Positions 9,020-18,940 of a DNA stretch of 64,000 nt are shown in pieces. Source of the stretch: Frankia sp. AiPa1 (GTDB lineage Bacteria > Actinomycetota > Actinomycetes > Frankiales > Frankiaceae). The position numbers and the translations under genes are program-made. Below the pieces are notes generated by a model. It was given only the letters and a program-made list of their open reading frames with translations. It searched no databases and was not told where the DNA came from. Where the stretch lies: positions 16,259-80,258 of the forward strand of contig NZ_JALKFZ020000187.1 in assembly GCF_023243075.1 (NCBI RefSeq), in the 5' to 3' direction. Each line of letters opens with the position of its first letter. The stretch's first letter is position 1.

Positions 9020-12000
9020 TCACCGCCGACCGACCGCCGCTGCCGCCGCTTCGAGTTCGGCGAGTTCCTGCTGGTGATGGCTGAGCCCATACGTCAACCA
9101 GAACGCGGCGTCGTTACGCTCAGTAAGAGCCCAGGCCATCGCGTCCTGAGTGGCCTCGGTGTCCTCGAGGTCGACGATGAGACGTAGCCAGGGCAGGGTC
9201 TCGGGGTCGTCACGCCAGGTGCGCGCGAGCACCCAGGCCATCGCCTCGCGGACCTCAGGAGAGACATCGTTGCAGGCGAGTCGCCGCACGACGGCGACCG
9301 AGTCCGGCTCGGACGGCCAGTGGCGCGCGATGGCCTCGCCGGCGGCTCGGCGCACCTCGGACCAGCCCGCGCCGGTGGCCAGCTCATGCAGCCATGGCAG
9401 GACCTCCGGTTCCGCCGCCCAGTACCGTGCCACGGCCGCGACGGCCTCTTCTCGGCTGGTTCCATAAGGATCGGATCTGACCCGCTCCCGCAGCCACCGC
9501 ATCATGTCGATATCACCGCTCTGCAGCCGCGCGACCAGCCGAATGGCCTCGCGGCGACACTGCCAATCGGCGTCGAGGACGGCTCGTTCCCGTAACCAGG
9601 CGCACGCCGCCCCAGGATCTCCCCGCAGAGCGGCGATCATGGCACGGCGAGCGGCTCGGCGGGTCTCCCCCGCGACATCGGTCTCCGCTCGACGACGGGC
9701 GACGTCCACCAGGCCCGGATCAGTGCAGAAGTGTCGCGCGAGCGCATCCAGCGCGGCCCGCCGCACGTGCCACATGGTGTCCTGTTCCGCGTGGCGCAGC
9801 AGCACGGCCATCGTGGACGGCCTGTCCGGCGCAGTGCAATGCGCAAGCAGCCGTAGGGCGAAGCTGCGCACCTCTTCAGCCGCCGTACTACTCGCAACAC
9901 CGCGCAGGAAATCCGCAGTTTGTGGGTCCGCGGGCGCTACCGTGACCAGCAGGCGTAGCGCGGTGCGCCACACCAGGCCGACCACGTTGTCCTCGGTGGC
10001 TCGCTTCTGCAGCCACGGCCGGAGCTCATCCCAGCTGCCGGGGTCGGCCGCCAGCGCGCGCAGCGCTGCCCGACGTACCTCCCCGCGGTGCGCCACGACA
10101 GCCTGGTCGGTGATCCAGGACCGAACCGCCGGGTCGTCCCGGCCGTGCCAGCCGACCGCCCGCACCGCCGCGGCCCGAACCCGGGCGTCGCGGTCGGCGG
10201 TGGCGCGGTCCCGCAGCCACACCAGGACGTCGGTATCCGCCGTGCGGGCGGCGGCGATCCCGTTGACCAGGGCGCACCGCACGGACCAGTCATCCTCGGT
10301 GCGCATGAGCTCGCTGAGCCGGCGAGGTGTCTCCGGCTCGTCGCGGCGCGCAGCCGCCACCGCGCGCACGATCCGCCGCCGCTCCTGCCAGCTCTGGCTC
10401 GGCAGGTGCGCACGAAGCTGCGGCCACGGCGCGGAGACGGGATCATCCAGCCGGGAGCCGGGGTGGCCCGCTGTGGCCGCCCTTACCACACGTTCGCGTC
10501 TGCTCGACCATCCCTGCGTGGCGGCGACGAGGTCGTCCGGCGCATCGCCCCTGATGTTGTCCAGAGCACGGAACGCCGCACGCCGGACCTTCCAGCGCGG
10601 GTCGGACTGGACGATGCCGAGCAGGTGACGCAGTCGTGCCGGGCTGCCATCCGCGAGTTGGGCAAGAGCCTGGGCAGCCTGGGCGGCCACATCGCTGGAC
10701 CGGTCGTCCACGCGGTGCACCAACCAGGCCCGCAGCCTCGCCGGCGGCGGCCGAAGGCGGGAGTACGCAGCAACCGCCTCGGCTCGCACGTTCGCCGCGT
10801 CGTCGTTCTCGGCGATCTCCCGCAGCAGCCGTCCAACGCCGCCCGAGCCCGCAGGACCATCGAGATAACTGACTGCCTGCAGCCGGACACGGCGTGCGGG
10901 GTCCCGCACCGCGGCCTGGCGCACCACACGCCGGCACATCGGATCCGCCGACCACCCCTGGACGAGAGCGAAAAGAGCCATCTGACGATTGCCGGAATTG
11001 CGAGCCGCCACGGCCCGCTCAGCCAGCAGCGCAGCCGTCCCGGCGCGATCCGGATGATGAAGGGCGAGGGACTCGATGGCCCACCTGCGCGGATTGCCGT
11101 ATCGGTGACCGGTGGCGATGTCGCGCAGCAGCGGCGCCACGACAGGATGCAGTGGCCATACCCGGCACAGCGCGGCGATGGCAGGCGACTGGATGTTCCA
11201 GTCGGCGTCCCGGGCGTTGTCCAACAGCCAGGGCACCGTCCGAGGATCGTCGGGCCAGCCCTCCACGATCAGGACGGTCGCCCTCGCCTTGACGTCCCAG
11301 TGCGGGTCGGCGACAACCCGCTGCCGCAGCAACGGCAGCGTGGGCGGGTCATCCCGGGCGCCCCGGGCCAGCGCCGTCAACGCGGCGAGCCGCACATCTT
11401 CATCGGGGTCGTTGACCGCGCGTTCGCGAAGCCAGGAGCGGACATCGTCCGCTTGGCCCCACCGCTGGGCGGCGGCGCGCAGCGCGGTCAGCCGGACGTC
11501 CTCGTCCGCGTCGACGCTCCCGCGCCGCATCAGCCAGGCGCGGCCGTCGGCCGGCTCGGACTCCCGTAGCTGGGCCAGATGGACGACCGCGTTCTCCCGG
11601 ACAGACCAGACCTCGTCCGTCTCCGCCCGCTGCCGAAGCCAGGGTGCGACGCGGGGATCGTCGGCCCAGGCACTCGCGATGGCGGCAAGGGCCGATTGCC
11701 GGGGATATCGGTCCGGATCGCGTTCGGACCGGTCCATCAGCCAGGCGACCGTGGCGTCCGGGTCCTTCCATACCCGGCCGATACTCTTGATGACTTCGCC
11801 TCGAACCCCGGAGTCCGGATCCACGGTGGCCCGCTCCGCCAGCCATGGCACGGCGGCGGCCCCGTCCCGGTCCGAGTCGGCCAGGCCCCGCAGGATGGTG
11901 CGGCGGACCTCCATGTCGGGGTCCCGCTCCGCAGCCGCCCGCAGCACGTCCACCAACCGTGGAGGACGCTCGGCCCGCGGAAGGAGGGTGAGCAGCGCGC

Positions 12001-15000
12001 GCGCCGCCGCCAGACGCCCGGAGGCGATGGCTTCGCGTTCGAGCCGTTCCACCAGCCACCCGTGGGTCGCCGGCTCGTCGGCCCAGCCGGATGCCACGGC
12101 CTCGATCACCGCCTGCCGGACGGAGCCCAGGTCGTCGCGCTCGACGCGCCCGCAGACCCAGGCCCGCATCCCGGGGCGGGAGCGCCACTGCCGAGCCGCC
12201 ACCCGGATCGCCTCCGCCCGCACCGTGGGATGCAGATCGGACTCGGCACGGTCACGCACCACCGCCAGCAGGTCCTCGTCCGCGGCCGGGTCCGGCACCC
12301 GCACCGCGCGGAGGGCCGCATGGCGGATCTCCCAGCGGCCGGCGGTGTGCAACCGCGCCCGCAGCCAGGCGGCGGTCTCGGGGCTGCCCGCCGCCCGCGC
12401 CGCGAGCTCGTCGGCAGCCGCCCGGCGAAGATCTGCCGCCGGGTCCTGATCGGCCAGACCACGAAGCCTTGCTTCGAGGTCCGGTGGCTCGGGCCGGGTT
12501 TCGATCAGTTTCTTCAGCGCCCTCACCCGGACAAAAGTGGAAATCTCCTGTTCCAGCCGCGCCTGGAGCCACTCCCACAGCTCGGCCCCGGGCGCCGAGC
12601 GATCCGCGACGGCTTCCACCGCCCGCCAGCGAACTACGGCCACCGGGTCGCGCTCGGCGCACCCGCGCAACACCGTCAACGACACGTCCGACGACGAGGC
12701 AGGCTCCGCGGCGTACTGCCCGAGCGCGGCCACGGCCGCGTCCCGCAACGTCCAGTCCCACAGGTAGACCGCCCGCGCCCGCAACAGGGTCGCCACCTCA
12801 TCGCGATCCGGAAACAGGCAGGCCAGCAGGCGGCTGGCGAAGCGGCAGGCCGGGGTGCGAATAATCAGGGCACCGATCGCCTGGAACCAGGCGAACGCCT
12901 CCTCCCGCCCGGGCCAGTCCGCGCCCACCTGGGCGACCGCGGGCAGCAGCTCGTCGTCGAGGAAGGCGTCGACGGTCTGCTCGCCGTCGCCGGAACGCTC
13001 GATCAGATCGATGACCTGACCCAGCAGGAGCCGCGCCGCACCCGCGCCCACGTGGCGGTTGCGCATCTCCGCCAGGCATCGCACGGCGAGCAGGACATTG
13101 CGGGGAGGCCGGTCATTGAACCTCGGCAGCCAGGGCAGGTTCGCGTCCCGCAGCAGGTACTCGATCACGCCGGCGACGAACCGCTCGTGCAGCATGCCGG
13201 CGATCAGCAGGAGGACCTCACGCCACGAGTCCTCCTCCCAGCGTCGTCCGAAAACGTCGCGGCGCAGGTCCTCGGCGGACATTTCCTGGGTGCGCTCGAA
13301 ACGCCGCCGGATGTGCTCGGCGCAGAAGAACTCCAGGAATGCACGGTGCACGAACCCGTACACCTCGGCGCCGTAGCGGCTGAGAATGAAGTTGCGTTCC
13401 CGGAACTGGTTTATCATCTCCTCCGCGATGACCTTCGAGCTCGCCGGGTCACGCTGGTACCGCTCCTGGAGATAGGCCTCGATCTCACCGACCAGATCAT
13501 CGTGGTGGATGACGTTGCCGATCAGCCCGTGCCGGCCGCTCTGCATCCGGTTCGCGATGCGCCGCAGCAGCTCGCGTTTGTCCTCCTTGCCGATGAAGTT
13601 CGCCTCGACCCGGCGGTCCCGCAGGTAGCGGTTCACGTCCCAGTGCTCGACGAGCACCGAGGCCGCGTGGTCGTACACCTCCCACCGTTCACGGGGCAGT
13701 TCCTGATGTTTGCCGATGATGGCGAGGATGGTGAGCAGCAGCGGATTCGAGGCCAGTTCCTCGATGGGCCGGGAACCGGCGATGGCCGCCGTCAGCCGGC
13801 TGCGCCGCTCGTTGGCCCGCCCGTCGTCCTCGCCGAGCGCGACCGAGTACCACCTGGTGAGAAACTCGCTGGTCTGGGCCCGGTCGAGGTCCTGAATGGT
13901 GTAGTGCGCGAACCCCGCATCCGTGAGAATAGACCGCCGATAGCCGATGATCCGGGAGGTGACGATGATGCGGACGTGGGGGAACTCCACGGCGAAACCG
14001 GCGATCCGCCGCGCTACCGCGTCCCGCTGCGCTGGTTCGAAGATCTCGTCGAGGCCGTCGAAGACCACCTGCGCGTCCGCGCCGGCACGCAGGTAGGGCA
14101 CAAGATGCTTCGCCGGCACGCCGAGACCATCGGTGCGGGCAAGATGGTCGATGTACTCGACGAACGTGTCGAAACGGCCCTGGGTCTGCGCGAGCGCCCG
14201 CAGTTCGATGAACAGCGGAAGCGTGGTGGGGGCCGTGGGGGTCTGCTCGTCGGTCATCCGCAGGACCGAGTACCGGGCCAGGGAGGACTTGCCCGCGCCG
14301 GGGTCACCGAGCAGCACCAGCAGCCGATCCCCGCCGGAGAGCAGCTCCAGCACCGGCCGACGTGGATGGGCGCTGTAGCTTTTCCGGGCGGCGGCCAGGG
14401 TCGCCTCGTCCAGGCCCGCCGGCAGCTCGCTGCGCTGGATCTCTCCGCCGGCCTCCAGCCGGCGCCAGATCTCCTTCGGCAGCTCCACGGGCGGGGGGTT
14501 CTCCCGCACGTCCTGCGGTACGAAGACGCTCCGCAGCGCGATGGGCACGTGTTCGTCCCGCTGCGCGGGGGTCAGCGCCTCCAGGTCAAGGCGTCGGTAC
14601 TGCTGGTCGAGCCGGGTGAAATACGCCTGCAGAACCGACGCGGGAATCCGCGGGTCGGCTCCGTCCACACTCGCGGTGCCCGTCGCCTGACCGTTCTCGC
14701 CCTGAACCTTGCGTCGTTCGACAAGCGCCTGGTACAGCGACGTCTCAAGATGGTCGGCGCTGTTGACAAAGCACAGCGTCAAGCCGGCCGCCGGCCTGCC
14801 GAGCCGGCGGCGAAAAGCAACCTGCGACGCACCCCGCTCCGGATCCGTGCACGCCTTGGGGGGCAGCCTGAGATCGCTTGATTCCTCGTGCAGGCAGAAG
14901 ACCAACCGCGGTAGGCCGAGCTCGGTGGCCACGTTGAACTCAAGTTCGGTATAAGAGATAGGATCCAGTTCCGGGACCAGCGAGCCGTAGCGGAAGCCGA

Positions 15001-15205
15001 CCACGGCGACGTAGACGTCCGACGAGCCAAGGCGTTCCCGGCAGTACTGCGCGGGTGGCTCATCGCGGGCGGTGAAGTCGCTCATGTCGACAGGGACCTC
15101 GCCCGCGCGGGTAACCGCCGCCTTCGCCGCTGCCACGAACGGCCGGGCGGCCGGATACTCGGCGAGCTCCGACGTATGGCTCAGGAAAACCCGCCACACC
15201 CCCAT
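9020..15205 (-). CDS. Giant DUF4062-NACHT-HEAT-repeat STAND protein
   Basis: This single 2061-residue protein has three parts. Residues 1-165 are a DUF4062 domain (RVFLSHTSELAEYPA ... VYVAVVGFRYGS ... SYTELEFNVATELGLPRLVF), a TIR-like fold found at the front of STAND proteins. Residues about 290-560 are a NACHT NTPase with Walker A GDPGAGKSS (300-308), Walker B VVFDGLDEI (380-388), VRIIVTSR (411-418) and NPLLLTIL (487-494). From about 800 to 2040 there are dozens of 30-odd-residue HEAT-like units with recurring WLRERA...D..VR..A motifs. By family analogy the HEAT array senses a target, the NACHT domain oligomerises on ATP, and the N-terminal domain is the effector. A defence role fits but is not shown. 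It is a monocistronic unit on the minus strand. Confidence 0.9.
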   Translation of the reverse strand: MGVWRVFLSHTSELAEYPAARPFVAAAKAAVTRAGEVPVDMSDFTARDEPPAQYCRERLGSSDVYVAVVGFRYGSLVPELDPISYTELEFNVATELGLPRLVFCLHEESSDLRLPPKACTDPERGASQVAFRRRLGRPAAGLTLCFVNSADHLETSLYQALVERRKVQGENGQATGTASVDGADPRIPASVLQAYFTRLDQQYRRLDLEALTPAQRDEHVPIALRSVFVPQDVRENPPPVELPKEIWRRLEAGGEIQRSELPAGLDEATLAAARKSYSAHPRRPVLELLSGGDRLLVLLGDPGAGKSSLARYSVLRMTDEQTPTAPTTLPLFIELRALAQTQGRFDTFVEYIDHLARTDGLGVPAKHLVPYLRAGADAQVVFDGLDEIFEPAQRDAVARRIAGFAVEFPHVRIIVTSRIIGYRRSILTDAGFAHYTIQDLDRAQTSEFLTRWYSVALGEDDGRANERRSRLTAAIAGSRPIEELASNPLLLTILAIIGKHQELPRERWEVYDHAASVLVEHWDVNRYLRDRRVEANFIGKEDKRELLRRIANRMQSGRHGLIGNVIHHDDLVGEIEAYLQERYQRDPASSKVIAEEMINQFRERNFILSRYGAEVYGFVHRAFLEFFCAEHIRRRFERTQEMSAEDLRRDVFGRRWEEDSWREVLLLIAGMLHERFVAGVIEYLLRDANLPWLPRFNDRPPRNVLLAVRCLAEMRNRHVGAGAARLLLGQVIDLIERSGDGEQTVDAFLDDELLPAVAQVGADWPGREEAFAWFQAIGALIIRTPACRFASRLLACLFPDRDEVATLLRARAVYLWDWTLRDAAVAALGQYAAEPASSSDVSLTVLRGCAERDPVAVVRWRAVEAVADRSAPGAELWEWLQARLEQEISTFVRVRALKKLIETRPEPPDLEARLRGLADQDPAADLRRAAADELAARAAGSPETAAWLRARLHTAGRWEIRHAALRAVRVPDPAADEDLLAVVRDRAESDLHPTVRAEAIRVAARQWRSRPGMRAWVCGRVERDDLGSVRQAVIEAVASGWADEPATHGWLVERLEREAIASGRLAAARALLTLLPRAERPPRLVDVLRAAAERDPDMEVRRTILRGLADSDRDGAAAVPWLAERATVDPDSGVRGEVIKSIGRVWKDPDATVAWLMDRSERDPDRYPRQSALAAIASAWADDPRVAPWLRQRAETDEVWSVRENAVVHLAQLRESEPADGRAWLMRRGSVDADEDVRLTALRAAAQRWGQADDVRSWLRERAVNDPDEDVRLAALTALARGARDDPPTLPLLRQRVVADPHWDVKARATVLIVEGWPDDPRTVPWLLDNARDADWNIQSPAIAALCRVWPLHPVVAPLLRDIATGHRYGNPRRWAIESLALHHPDRAGTAALLAERAVAARNSGNRQMALFALVQGWSADPMCRRVVRQAAVRDPARRVRLQAVSYLDGPAGSGGVGRLLREIAENDDAANVRAEAVAAYSRLRPPPARLRAWLVHRVDDRSSDVAAQAAQALAQLADGSPARLRHLLGIVQSDPRWKVRRAAFRALDNIRGDAPDDLVAATQGWSSRRERVVRAATAGHPGSRLDDPVSAPWPQLRAHLPSQSWQERRRIVRAVAAARRDEPETPRRLSELMRTEDDWSVRCALVNGIAAARTADTDVLVWLRDRATADRDARVRAAAVRAVGWHGRDDPAVRSWITDQAVVAHRGEVRRAALRALAADPGSWDELRPWLQKRATEDNVVGLVWRTALRLLVTVAPADPQTADFLRGVASSTAAEEVRSFALRLLAHCTAPDRPSTMAVLLRHAEQDTMWHVRRAALDALARHFCTDPGLVDVARRRAETDVAGETRRAARRAMIAALRGDPGAACAWLRERAVLDADWQCRREAIRLVARLQSGDIDMMRWLRERVRSDPYGTSREEAVAAVARYWAAEPEVLPWLHELATGAGWSEVRRAAGEAIARHWPSEPDSVAVVRRLACNDVSPEVREAMAWVLARTWRDDPETLPWLRLIVDLEDTEATQDAMAWALTERNDAAFWLTYGLSHHQQELAELEAAAAAVGRR

Positions 15206-15451
15206 ACGATCAACGGTAGCACTTCACCACAGTCACCGTGAGGGGCACGAAGAGCCCGGACGAACCCGCTCCCCCGCCCGAGTTCGCGGCCGCTTTTGAC
15301 AGCTTTCCCGGGACCCGCCGCGCCACAAGGGTTAGGCTCCGCGGTTTGCCGCCGGCACCGCGCGCCGCGTCAACCGATACCAGACGCCTGCACCGGCCTC
15401 GGGCGTTTCGGCCGCGGTTCGCTCCGGCTACCCGTCAACAAACGCCGAATG

Positions 15452-15892
15452 CTACCGGCTGTCGTCGCGCAGGCGGGCGAGTTCGGCGTTCCAGTCGACC
15501 TGGTCGCCCTCGGCGCCCGGGGGGACGGCGGCGTAGGCGTCACGCAGGAACGCGGCGACGGGGGCGTACGGCAACTGCACGTCGGCCCGGCCCGACGCGG
15601 AGGTCAGCGACAGGGCGAGCAGCCGGCTGTCGCCGTGGAAGTCCGGACGGACCTCCACCGCGCCGACCCCGGCCGGTCGCCGGATGCCGTCGATCAGTAG
15701 CTGGCGGGCGAACGTCCAGGTCACCGTACGCACGTCGGTGGTGCGCAGCCGCAGGCCGACGGCATACGGGTCGGCCTTGTCAAAGCACAGCGCCGCGGTG
15801 AACGGCACCCGGGTTCCGTCCGGCTGGACGTAGTACGCCGTCATCGACCGCTCGAAGGAGCCGCCGCCCGCCGGACCGCCCTGCAACGACAT
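15452..15892 (-). CDS. SsgA-like sporulation/cell-division regulator
   Basis: This 146-residue protein has the SsgA/SsgB family pattern: VPFTAALCFDKADPYAVGL, VRTVTWTFARQLLIDG, then GDSRLLALSLTSASGRADVQ and PYAPVAAFLRDAYAAVP. Family members localise FtsZ and the cell-wall machinery during sporulation septation in mycelial actinobacteria, which supports the host assignment. The ATG at 15892 is chosen because a run of G residues (GGGGGGATGGG) provides a ribosome site and the length then matches the family (about 135-145). The open frame upstream to 16042 has no family similarity. Which SsgA-like subtype this is cannot be told by eye. Confidence 0.88.
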   Translation of the reverse strand: MSLQGGPAGGGSFERSMTAYYVQPDGTRVPFTAALCFDKADPYAVGLRLRTTDVRTVTWTFARQLLIDGIRRPAGVGAVEVRPDFHGDSRLLALSLTSASGRADVQLPYAPVAAFLRDAYAAVPPGAEGDQVDWNAELARLRDDSR

Positions 15893-16541
15893 CCCATCCC
15901 CCCGTTCCTCACTGTCCGCTACGGACGCGCTGTCCCACCACGGGCGCGGCAAGACTGGCGGCCCGCCGTTCAAGGTGCCGCAGCCCATCGTCACACACCT
16001 GCGCTGTCGGCCATACCCGTCGTGGCTTGTCCTGCTTGTCAAGCGCCTCCCCGTCCGGCCGCTCGCCGATCACCAGGTGGAAGCCCGCGCCCAGGTCGCG
16101 CCGCGTGGATCTCCGGCTCGCGGCCGCGTTCATAACCGTGCGCGAATGAGGTCCGCGAGAAGGGTCCGTTCCGAGGGGACCGGTCGCATGCCGTCGCTCC
16201 CAGGGCGTACAGGTCTGTGTGAATGGGCCAGGAGACATCCTCCCGGGTGTGACGCCGCTCTGTCATGTCCTCGCTGCGCTCTGCGGCGAGATGGCGCGCC
16301 TACGGCACCAAGACGGCACCTAACCAGCACCGGAATGCGCCGCCGGGCCGGTAGTGGCGCCGTCACGTAGCCCGCTCTGTGCCGTCGGGAGGTCGCCGGG
16401 ATGGCACTGGCGCGGCGCTGGGAATGGCACACCGCCCAGGCGCACGGTGATGCATGACGGTCCTGCCTGGTTGATCGCGCCGGGGTTCGGGCCGTGAGGT
16501 GCCGGACGGTCCGGCATGACGGCTGAGGAGCCGGCCCGGCG
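15893..16541. other. Gene-poor spacer with possible decayed reading frames
   Basis: Minus-strand frames here (15909-16238 and 16039-16266) contain protein-like stretches such as GAGFHLVIGERPDGEALDKQ but no recognisable domain or ribosome site. At about 16100-16130, GTGGATCTCCGGCTCGCGG resembles one edge of the dispersed repeat at 31.1 and 42.7 kb, without its palindrome. No supported gene. Confidence 0.35.
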
Positions 16542-17465
16542 TCACGCGCGCGGCCGGTCTACCTGATCGGCAAAGACGTGATCGCCCGTGGCTGACGGGA
16601 CCACTGATCCTATGGGCCGTCGTGGCGGCTCGGTTTCCCGCGCGGATGGTCGGCGGCGGGCGAGGACGCGGGCACGCAGGCGACGCAGGGCCACGCTCAG
16701 GGCATGGCCCACGACGATGGCGAGCACGAGCAGGGCGACGGCGAGGATGCCGTCGGCCCACCAGTGGTTGGCGGTGACGACGACGACGAGGGTCGTGACG
16801 ACCGGGTGGACGAGGATCAGCCAGCGCCAGCGACTCGGGCTCACCCGGATCACCTCGTAGGCGATCAGGCAGGCCCAGCCCACATGCACCGAGGGCAGGG
16901 CCGAAAGCTGCGCGGCGACGCCGGCGCCGAACTCTCCGTACACGGACTGTCCAAGCCGCACCGCCTCGTCGACGAAGCCGACCGAGGTGAGCATCCGCGG
17001 CGGCGCGGTCGGCAGAAACATGTGGAACAGCAGGGACGAGCCGGTGAACAGCACAATCGTGGTACGCACCGAGGGATAGGACGTGCGGTGGCGCAGGAAC
17101 AGCCAGACCAGGAACACGTTCATTGCCGGGAAGTGCACCCAGCTGTAGAACACGTTCGCGGCCCGCAGCCAGGACTCGTGGCGGAGCATGAACCGCTCCA
17201 TCGCCAGCTCGCTGGGCAGATGCAGCGTGCGTTCGGTCCGCCAGATCCAGTCGGCGCGTTCCATCGCCCCGTTGACCCGGGTCACGCCGAGGATCCGGGC
17301 GATCTGCCAGAGGGTGAACAGGCCGAGAATCGTCCCGGCCTCCTGGCTCGCGGCGGCGAGGAAACCGAGCGCCCGGCGGGGCCACCAGCGGCCCACCACC
17401 CGGGCGAGCACCGCCAGCACCAGCAGCACGCCGGCCGCGACCCCCGCCTGCTGCCATAGTGGCAT
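16542..17465 (-). CDS. PAP2-family integral membrane phosphatase (inositol-phosphotransferase-like)
   Basis: This polytopic membrane protein of about 307 residues has six predicted hydrophobic segments. The phosphatase signature is present: SALPSVHVGWA (motif 2, catalytic His) and TANHWWADGILA (motif 3, His and Asp). FLPTAPPRM lies near the motif 1 position. The architecture fits the PAP2_3 subgroup that includes aureobasidin-resistance/inositol phosphorylceramide synthase-like enzymes and actinobacterial lipid phosphatases. The substrate is presumably a lipid phosphate or phosphatidylinositol-type lipid. The start at 17465 (MPLWQQAG) places the first membrane helix at the N-terminus; a start at 17501 is also open. 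Bases 17466-17731 show no gene. Confidence 0.85.
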   Translation of the reverse strand: MPLWQQAGVAAGVLLVLAVLARVVGRWWPRRALGFLAAASQEAGTILGLFTLWQIARILGVTRVNGAMERADWIWRTERTLHLPSELAMERFMLRHESWLRAANVFYSWVHFPAMNVFLVWLFLRHRTSYPSVRTTIVLFTGSSLLFHMFLPTAPPRMLTSVGFVDEAVRLGQSVYGEFGAGVAAQLSALPSVHVGWACLIAYEVIRVSPSRWRWLILVHPVVTTLVVVVTANHWWADGILAVALLVLAIVVGHALSVALRRLRARVLARRRPSARETEPPRRPIGSVVPSATGDHVFADQVDRPRA

Positions 17466-17731
17466 CGCCTGCGCCGCCCTCCGCCCCGCCCCGACACACA
17501 CTCCCCCGCTGCCGGTCGCGGCGGAGTCGGGCCAGTGCGTCGGCGTCGGCGCGGCGGCCGTCCGAGGACCTCCGAACTGTCACGTTACGTCCCGCCGCCA
17601 CCGGGCGCAGACAGGGCCCCGGACGGTGCTCGACGAGTCGTCGTACGACAGCCCGGCACCGGTCGCGAGACGCCGGCGCCGTCCACCACGCTCCGATGGG
17701 TGACGCACCGTGTGGTCGGGCCGGGGCCCGC

Positions 17732-18940
17732 TCAGACGCCGGGGGTGAGCTCGCGACCGCAGAGGTTCGTCTCGTCGGGGTCGAACGCGGTGCCGGCGGC
17801 GTTGACCCGCAGCAGCCCGAAGCAGGCACCCGGGTGGGCCTGGGCGAGCGCGACATTGGTCGGCCCGAGCAGGCCGTCCGCGTCGTAGCCGGTCAGCCCA
17901 CGCATCGCGGCGAGGAAGGCGCCGCGGGTCGGGCAGGGACCGGCGGCCCGCAGGCCACGCAGGAACAGGTCGGCGTCGATGTAGGAGACCAGGGGGCTCT
18001 CCTGATCGGGATCAGCGAGCTGCGGGGCGTAACGGTGCATCGCGTCCAGGTAGCGGACCGTCGGCGGCCCGCCGACCTCGAACGGCCGGTACGACACCGG
18101 GACGAGCATGCCGGCGAGCGACGGATCGCCCGGGCGCAACAGGCCACGATCGTAGGCGCCGATGGCCAGCACGACATCCGGTTCACCGCCGGCCGCCTCG
18201 ATCGCGGCGAGCAGCGCCGGCATCGCCGGCGCGGCGAGCATGGTGACCACGGCGTCGGCGCCGGAGTCGACGATCCGGCGAGCGAGCTCGGTGACGCTGT
18301 CCGCACCGGCGAGGTAGGGACTGTTGCCGACCACCCGCACCCCGGCCGCCTGTAGGCTCTGCGCGACCCGGTCCGCCGTCCCGGACACGGGCGCCGATAT
18401 CCCGGCCCGCACGAGATACGCCGCCCCACCACCGCGCGCCGCCACGGCCCGGCCATAGGTGTCGACCGCCGTGCCGGCCGCGTTCATCACGGCGAACATG
18501 TTCCGGTTGGTCGTCCAGACCTGCTCGGTGGCGAGGCCGACCACCGGGACCCCCTGCTCGGCGAGATAGGCGGCACCGCCCGACGCGACCGGGGTGAACT
18601 CCAACATTCCGAAAACACCCTGCTGGTCGACCAGGTCGTGCGCGCCGATGAGATTTCCCTGCGCCGTCCCGGCGTCATCCCGCCAGGAGTAGACGATTTT
18701 ACGGCCGTTGATTCCCCCGGCGGCGTTGACGGCGCCGATACGCGCGTCGACGCCGGCCCGCGCCGCCTGGAACCCTGCTGCCAGCACGCCCGAGTCCGGC
18801 ATCAGCAGGCCCAGCCGAATCTCGTTCCTCGTCACTCCCGGGGTGCTGCTCGTATCCACGCACGACGATGCGATACCCGGTGTCCGGGAACAGGTCGATA
18901 TCCCGACAAGCAGCAGGGAGAGCATCGTCGGCAGCCCCAT
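17732..18940 (-). CDS. Branched-chain amino-acid-type ABC substrate-binding protein
   Basis: This periplasmic-binding protein of about 402 residues is of the leucine/isoleucine/valine (PBP1) type. It has STPGVTRNEIRLGLLMPDSG, AVNAAGGINGRKIVYSWRDD, DLVDQQGVFGMLEFTPVAS and a C-terminal CFGLLRVNAAGTAFDPDETN. The ATG at 18940 gives MGLPTMLSLLLVGISTC, a signal-like N-terminus that aligns well with the paralogue at 27145. The frame stays open for 313 more codons to 19879, but those are Arg/Pro/Ala low-complexity and overlap a minisatellite, so the true start is uncertain. No transport permeases are linked. In such genomes these orphan binding proteins are often found near regulatory or catabolic genes. 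Confidence 0.82.
   Translation of the reverse strand: MGLPTMLSLLLVGISTCSRTPGIASSCVDTSSTPGVTRNEIRLGLLMPDSGVLAAGFQAARAGVDARIGAVNAAGGINGRKIVYSWRDDAGTAQGNLIGAHDLVDQQGVFGMLEFTPVASGGAAYLAEQGVPVVGLATEQVWTTNRNMFAVMNAAGTAVDTYGRAVAARGGGAAYLVRAGISAPVSGTADRVAQSLQAAGVRVVGNSPYLAGADSVTELARRIVDSGADAVVTMLAAPAMPALLAAIEAAGGEPDVVLAIGAYDRGLLRPGDPSLAGMLVPVSYRPFEVGGPPTVRYLDAMHRYAPQLADPDQESPLVSYIDADLFLRGLRAAGPCPTRGAFLAAMRGLTGYDADGLLGPTNVALAQAHPGACFGLLRVNAAGTAFDPDETNLCGRELTPGV

Noticed and set aside
11579..14881. Plus-strand open frame of 1100 codons
   Set aside because: It lies entirely antisense to the NACHT-HEAT gene, has Arg/Pro/Gly-rich sequence without domains, and reflects high G+C.
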